A stretch of DNA of 38,221 bases from Jiangella alba (lineage in GTDB: Bacteria; Actinomycetota; Actinomycetes; Jiangellales; Jiangellaceae), in contig NZ_FNUC01000004.1 of NCBI RefSeq assembly GCF_900106035.1, forward strand, positions 3,097,501 through 3,135,721, written 5' to 3'. The notes under the pieces were generated by a model. It searched no databases, was not told where the DNA came from, and saw only the letters and a list, made by a program, of their open reading frames with translations. This document shows, one piece after another, positions 33,813-38,221 of the stretch. Within the stretch, counting starts at the first letter, position 1; every line of letters starts with the position of its first letter. A program made the translations under genes and the position numbers.

Positions 33813-34667
33813 CTACACGCCGCCGGCCGCCATGACGGCGCGCCGGGTGAGGACGGGCGCCAGCTGGGTGCGGTACTCCGCCGACGCGGTGCCGTCGGTC
33901 AGCGGCGACGCGCCTTCGAGGGCGCGACCGGCCGCGGCCGCCACCGCGTCCGCCGTCGCCGGGGCGCCCAGGAGGGCATCCTCGACGCCGCGGGCGCGGA
34001 CCGGGGTGACGCCCATGTTGGTGAGCGCGACCCGGGCCTCGGCGATGCTGCCGTTGGACCGCCGCACCGCCGCCGCCACGCCGACGACCGACCACGACTG
34101 CGCCAGCTGGTGGAACTTCTCGTAGTGCGTGCTCCAGCCGGTCAGCTTCGGCACCCGCACCGACACCAGCACGTCGCCGGGGCCGAGCGCCGTCGTGAAG
34201 TAGTCGACGAAGAACTCGCCGGCCGGCACGTCGCGCATGCCGCCCGGGCCGGCCACCGTCATGACGGCGTCCATGGCCAGCGCGACGCCGGGGAGGTCGC
34301 CGGCGGGGTCGGCGTGCGCGAGCGACCCGCCGAACGTGCCGAGGTGCCGGATCTGGCGGTCGCCGACGGTCTCGGCGGCCTGCGCGATCAGCGGCGCGTG
34401 CTCGTGCACCAGCGGATGCCGCATGACCTCGTCGTGCGTGGTCATGGCGCCGATGCGCAGCGCGTCGCCGTCGTCGCTGACGCCGCGCAGCTCGGCCAGG
34501 CCGCCGAGGTCGACCAGCATGGCCGGCGCCGCCAGCCGCAGTCGCAGCATCGGCAGCAGGCTCTGCCCGCCGGCCAGCACCTTGCCGTCGTCGCCGGCCG
34601 CGGCCAACGCCGTGACGGCGTCGTCGACCGACGCGGCCTTGGTGTAGTCGAACGCCGCCGGGATCAT
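33813..34667 (-). CDS. Molybdenum hydroxylase FAD-binding subunit (CoxM-like)
   Basis: The 284-residue middle subunit has the FAD-binding motifs AGGQSLLPMLRLRL (about residues 32-45) and TFGGSLAHADPAGDLP (near 110). It passes electrons between the FeS subunit and the final acceptor in xanthine-oxidase family enzymes. Its ATG overlaps the stop of the large subunit by 4 bp (ATGA). It is the third gene of the coxS-coxL-coxM-like order on the minus strand. Confidence 0.93.
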   Translation of the reverse strand: MIPAAFDYTKAASVDDAVTALAAAGDDGKVLAGGQSLLPMLRLRLAAPAMLVDLGGLAELRGVSDDGDALRIGAMTTHDEVMRHPLVHEHAPLIAQAAETVGDRQIRHLGTFGGSLAHADPAGDLPGVALAMDAVMTVAGPGGMRDVPAGEFFVDYFTTALGPGDVLVSVRVPKLTGWSTHYEKFHQLAQSWSVVGVAAAVRRSNGSIAEARVALTNMGVTPVRARGVEDALLGAPATADAVAAAAGRALEGASPLTDGTASAEYRTQLAPVLTRRAVMAAGGV

Positions 34668-37065
34668 CGCGCCTCGCCTCCGTCCGACGCGGCGCGGGCC
34701 GCCGCGATGGTCGACCACACCCGTTCCGGCGTGCACGGCATGCGCACGTCGTCGATGCCCATCGGCCGCAGCGCGTCGACCACGGCGTTGACGACAGCCG
34801 GGGTCGAGGCGATGGTGCCGGCCTCGCCGACGCCCTTGGCGCCGAGCGGGTGCCCGGGCGCCGGCGTCTCGGTGCGGTCGGTGACGATGTCCGGGAGGTC
34901 GGCCGCGCTCGGGATGGTGTACTCGACGAACGTCCCGGTGGTGAGGTTGCCGTCCTCGTCGTAGCGGGCCTCCTCGAACAGCGCCTGCGCGATGCCCTGC
35001 GCGACGCCGCCGTGCACCTGGCCCTCGACGATCAGCGGGTTGATCACCCGGCCGATGTCGTCGACCGCGACGTACGAGCGGACCTGCACCATGCCGGTCT
35101 CGGTGTCGACCTCGACGGCGCACAGGTGCGTGCCGTGCGGGTAGGAGAAGTTCTCCGGGTCGAAGACGGCGTCGGCGTCGAGGGTGGACTCGACGCCGTC
35201 GGGGAGGTCGTGCGACTGGAACACCGCGAACGCGCAGTCGGCCATGGTCTTCGTGGCCGCGCCCGGCGCGCCCTTCACCCGGAACTCGCCCTCGGTGAAC
35301 TCGAGGTCGGCGGGGTCGGCCTCGAGCAGGTGCGCCGCGACCGGCAGCGCCTTCTCGACCACCCGCTGGCACGCGTTGACCAGCGCGATGCCGCCGACGG
35401 CCAGCGAGCGCGAGCCGTAGGTGTCCAGGCCCTTGTGCGACGTGCGGGTGTCGCCGTGCAGCACCTCGACGTCGTCGAACCCGACGCCGAGCTGGTCGGC
35501 GACGATCTGGCTCCACGCGGTCTCGTGGCCCTGGCCGTGCGGCGACGTGCCGGTGACGACCTCGACCTTGCCGGTGGGCAGCACCCGGACGGACGCCGAC
35601 TCCCACCCACCCGCCGCATACCGCAGCTGGCCCAGCACCCGCGACGGCGCCAGGCCGCACATCTCCGTGTACGTGGACACGCCGATGCCCAGCTGGACCG
35701 GGTCGCCGGACGCCCGCCGCGCCGCCTGCTCCTGCCGCAGCGCGTCGTACCCGAACAGCTCCATGGCGCGGTCGGTGGCCGCCGCGTAGTCGCCGGAGTC
35801 GTAGGTGAGCCCGGCCGACGTCGTGAACGGGAACTCGGTGCTGTCGATCCAGTTGCGACGGCGCAGCTCGAGTGGGTCCATGCCCAGTTCGGCGGCGAGC
35901 TCGTCCATGATGCGTTCCAGCGCGAACGTGGCCTCGGGCCGCCCGGCGCCGCGGTAGGCGTCGGTCTTCGTCGTGTTGGTGAAGACGCCGGTGCACTCGA
36001 ACCGGTAGGCCGGGAACTTGTAGATGCCGCCGAACATGAACGCGCCGAGGATGGGGATGCCCGGCGTGATGATGCCGAGGTAGCCGCCCATGTTGGCCAG
36101 CAGCTTCGCCGACATGCCGGTGACGGTGCCGTCGCGGCGGGCGGTGACGGTGATGTCCTGGATCTGGTCGCGGCCGTGGTGCGCCGAGAGCATGGCCTCG
36201 GACCGCGACTCGGTGAACTTCACCGGCTTGTTCAGCCTGCGGGCCGCCGCGAACGCGATGAACTCCTCGGGCGTGACCTCCAGCTTGCCGCCGAAGCCGC
36301 CGCCGACGTCGGGCGCGATGACCCGGATCTTGTGCTCGGGCACGCCGGTGCCGAGCGAGAGCAGGATCCGCGCGATGTGCGGCACCTGGGTCGACGACCA
36401 CATGGTGATCTGGTCGCCGGTGGGGTCGACGACGGTGCTGCGCGGCTCCATGAACGCCGGGATCAGCCGCTGCTGGATGAACCGGCGGCGTACGACGACC
36501 TCCGCCTCGGCCTCGGCCTGGGCGACGTCGCCGCCGGTGCCGGCCTGGGCGGAGTCGAGGATCCACGTGTAGCACTTGTTGGTGCCGCTGGCCTCGTGCA
36601 CCAGGGGCGCGCCGTCGGCCAGCGCGGCCTCCATGTCGAGCACGACCGGCAGCGGCTCGTAGTCGACCTCGATCAGCTCCAGCGCGTCGAGGGCGCTCGC
36701 GCGGTCGCGGGCGGCGACGACGGCGACCGGCTCGCCCGCGTGCCGGACCTCGTCCAGCGCCAGCGGGGGATAGGCCGGCAGGACGGTGTCCTCGGTGACC
36801 GGCCAGACGCACGGCATGCTGCCCTGGAGGTCGGCGACGTCCTGGCCGGTGAAGACGTCGACCACGCCGGCCGCGCCGCGGGCCGCCGTGACGTCGATGC
36901 CGGTGATGCGCGCGTGCGCCATGGGGCTGCGCAGGATGGCGAGGTGCAGCATGCCCGGCAGCGACAGGTTGTCGGTCCAGGAGGTGCGGCCGGTGATCAG
37001 CCGGGCGTCCTCCTTGCGGCGGCGGTCGCGTCCGACCTCGCCGGAGGGGCGCTGCTCGGTGACCG

Positions 37066-37069
<4 letters not shown>
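34664..37069 (-). CDS. Molybdenum hydroxylase large subunit, form II CO-dehydrogenase-like (CoxL-like)
   Basis: The 801-residue molybdopterin subunit has the standard two-domain layout, with [14 protein letters not shown] and [15 protein letters not shown] among the cofactor-binding segments, and the C-terminal [11 protein letters not shown] motif with the catalytic Glu. The active-site loop reads AYRGAGR (371-377), the form II signature. Form I CO dehydrogenases have AYRCSFR with a copper-binding Cys, so this enzyme probably oxidises another substrate. The GTG start overlaps the stop of the FeS subunit by 4 bp. Confidence 0.94.
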
Positions 37070-37587
<518 letters not shown>

Positions 37588-37655
37588 GGGACTCCCGCCT
37601 ACGCCAAGGACCGGCGCAGCCTCACCGGCCCGACCGAGCGCAATCCGATGCGCGC

Positions 37656-37671
37656 TTGCTGGTTCCAGCAA
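37656..37671. promoter_or_regulatory. Palindrome upstream of the molybdenum hydroxylase operon
   Basis: TTGCTGG-TT-CCAGCAA is a perfect 7-2-7 palindrome 69 bp before the small-subunit start. It is a candidate operator for a regulator not present in the window. Confidence 0.45.
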
Positions 37672-37789
37672 AGTCCGCGAATGCTGACACCGCAAGTGTT
37701 TCGCCCGAACCCGTGTGACCCATGGCACAGGTGATGCCGCTCACGAGTCGTGGCGATCAACGCGGGCGGCTCGGCACGCTGAAAGCACC

Positions 37790-37954
37790 ATGCTCTACGA
37801 CTGCCCCGAATGCGCGCTGCCCGCGACCGTCACCTCGCGCGGCCGGCTGTCCGGTACCTCCGGCCCGGTCGAGCACGTCGCTGTGCACTGTGTGGGCGGG
37901 CACCGCTTCCTCGGCCCGGCCGACTCGCTGCGCGTCCTGCTGCCGCAGGGCTGA
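37790..37954 (+). CDS. Small protein with CPEC zinc-ribbon-like motif
   Basis: A 54-residue protein starting MLYDCPECALPATV. CPEC and a later CVGGHRF region provide three Cys and at least two His suited to bind zinc, as in short zinc-ribbon proteins. An in-frame start at 37715 would add residues unlike the rest. A weak GAAAG ribosome site precedes the ATG. Function unknown. It is followed 19 bp later by the DUF2203 gene. Confidence 0.65.
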   Translation: MLYDCPECALPATVTSRGRLSGTSGPVEHVAVHCVGGHRFLGPADSLRVLLPQG

Positions 37955-37973
37955 GCTCCGGGAGAATCGGGGG

Positions 37974-38221
37974 ATGAGCGACGTCTACACCGCCGCCGAG
38001 GCGCGCGCCGTCCTGGACCGGCTGCGTCCGACCCTCGACGCCCTGATCGAGGTCCGCGCCGACCTCGCCGAGCTGGGCGCCGCCGTCCAGAGCGGCGCGC
38101 CGTCCGCGCTGGGCGGGCTGCCGGAGCTGAAGGCCGCGCAGGCCCGCCTCGACGAACTGCTGTCCGCGGTGGTCGCGTCCGGCGTCGAGGTCAAGGGCAT
38201 CGCGCCCGTGCTGCTGGACTT
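37974..38221 (+). CDS. DUF2203 family protein, 5' part (runs off the window)
   Basis: The visible 82 residues start MSDVYTAAEARAVLDRLRPTL and continue through GLPELKAAQARLDELLSAVVASGVEVKGIAPVLLDF, matching the DUF2203 family of small helical proteins, whose members have about 120-130 residues. The predicted helices fit its coiled-coil-like nature. The C-terminus lies beyond position 38221. Function unknown; possibly co-transcribed with the CPEC protein. Confidence 0.85.
   Translation, partial: MSDVYTAAEARAVLDRLRPTLDALIEVRADLAELGAAVQSGAPSALGGLPELKAAQARLDELLSAVVASGVEVKGIAPVLLD

Overview
The window is a very GC-rich stretch of a bacterial chromosome. The coding strand of almost every gene strongly prefers G or C at third codon positions, and many adjacent genes share ATGA/GTGA overlaps. 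The ribosomal operon type, an M28 aminopeptidase of the Streptomyces type, an MptB-like mannosyltransferase, DUF5134 and DUF2203 proteins and dense regulator content all point to an actinobacterium. A Jiangella-like genus is my guess; a 23S rRNA comparison would settle it. There is no sign of a prophage, transposase, CRISPR array or tRNA gene.

Layout. 1-1360: 3' part of a 23S rRNA gene, the 5S gene and a strong terminator, followed by about 590 bp of non-coding DNA that carries a dispersed repeat. 1952-5729: dinB (with an unusual active-site residue), an AEC-type transporter and a secreted M28 aminopeptidase. 5713-9055: an MptB-like mannosyltransferase, then an aldo/keto reductase divergent from a TetR regulator with a clear palindromic operator between them. 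9197-14543: a histidine kinase/response regulator pair divergent from a four-gene export operon (Cys-motif lipoprotein, peptidoglycan-binding adaptor, MacB-type ATPase and permease). 14598-23810: a sugar-use locus. One arm runs PfkB kinase, binding protein, two permeases and a secreted PIG-L/CBM9 protein; the other arm runs a DeoR regulator and a GH4 glycosidase. They share a central promoter region. 24025-26525: an FAD monooxygenase and a frameshifted partner gene, divergent from a TetR regulator, with four operator-like 16-mers arranged as two overlapping pairs. 26609-29143: a secreted trypsin-like protease, a His-rich DUF5134 membrane protein with an FNR/CRP-like box upstream, and an unannotated transcript candidate encoding a 40-residue basic peptide behind a structured leader. 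29144-33686: small enzymes and regulators (VOC, YCII, aldo/keto reductase, AraC, DUF2000, an ABM monooxygenase, MarR, DUF1772). 33813-37587: a three-gene molybdenum hydroxylase operon of the form II CO-dehydrogenase-like type. 37790-38221: a small CxxC protein and the start of a DUF2203 gene.

How the genes work together. The sugar locus looks like a self-contained uptake and breakdown unit: ABC import, phosphorylation by PfkB, hydrolysis by GH4, DeoR control, and a cell-surface deacetylase-like protein. The two-component pair probably senses envelope stress and drives the divergent export operon. The monooxygenase/TetR unit and the aldo/keto reductase/TetR unit each look like small inducible detoxification or modification circuits. 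Functions are inferred from motifs read in the translated sequence; no database search was run.
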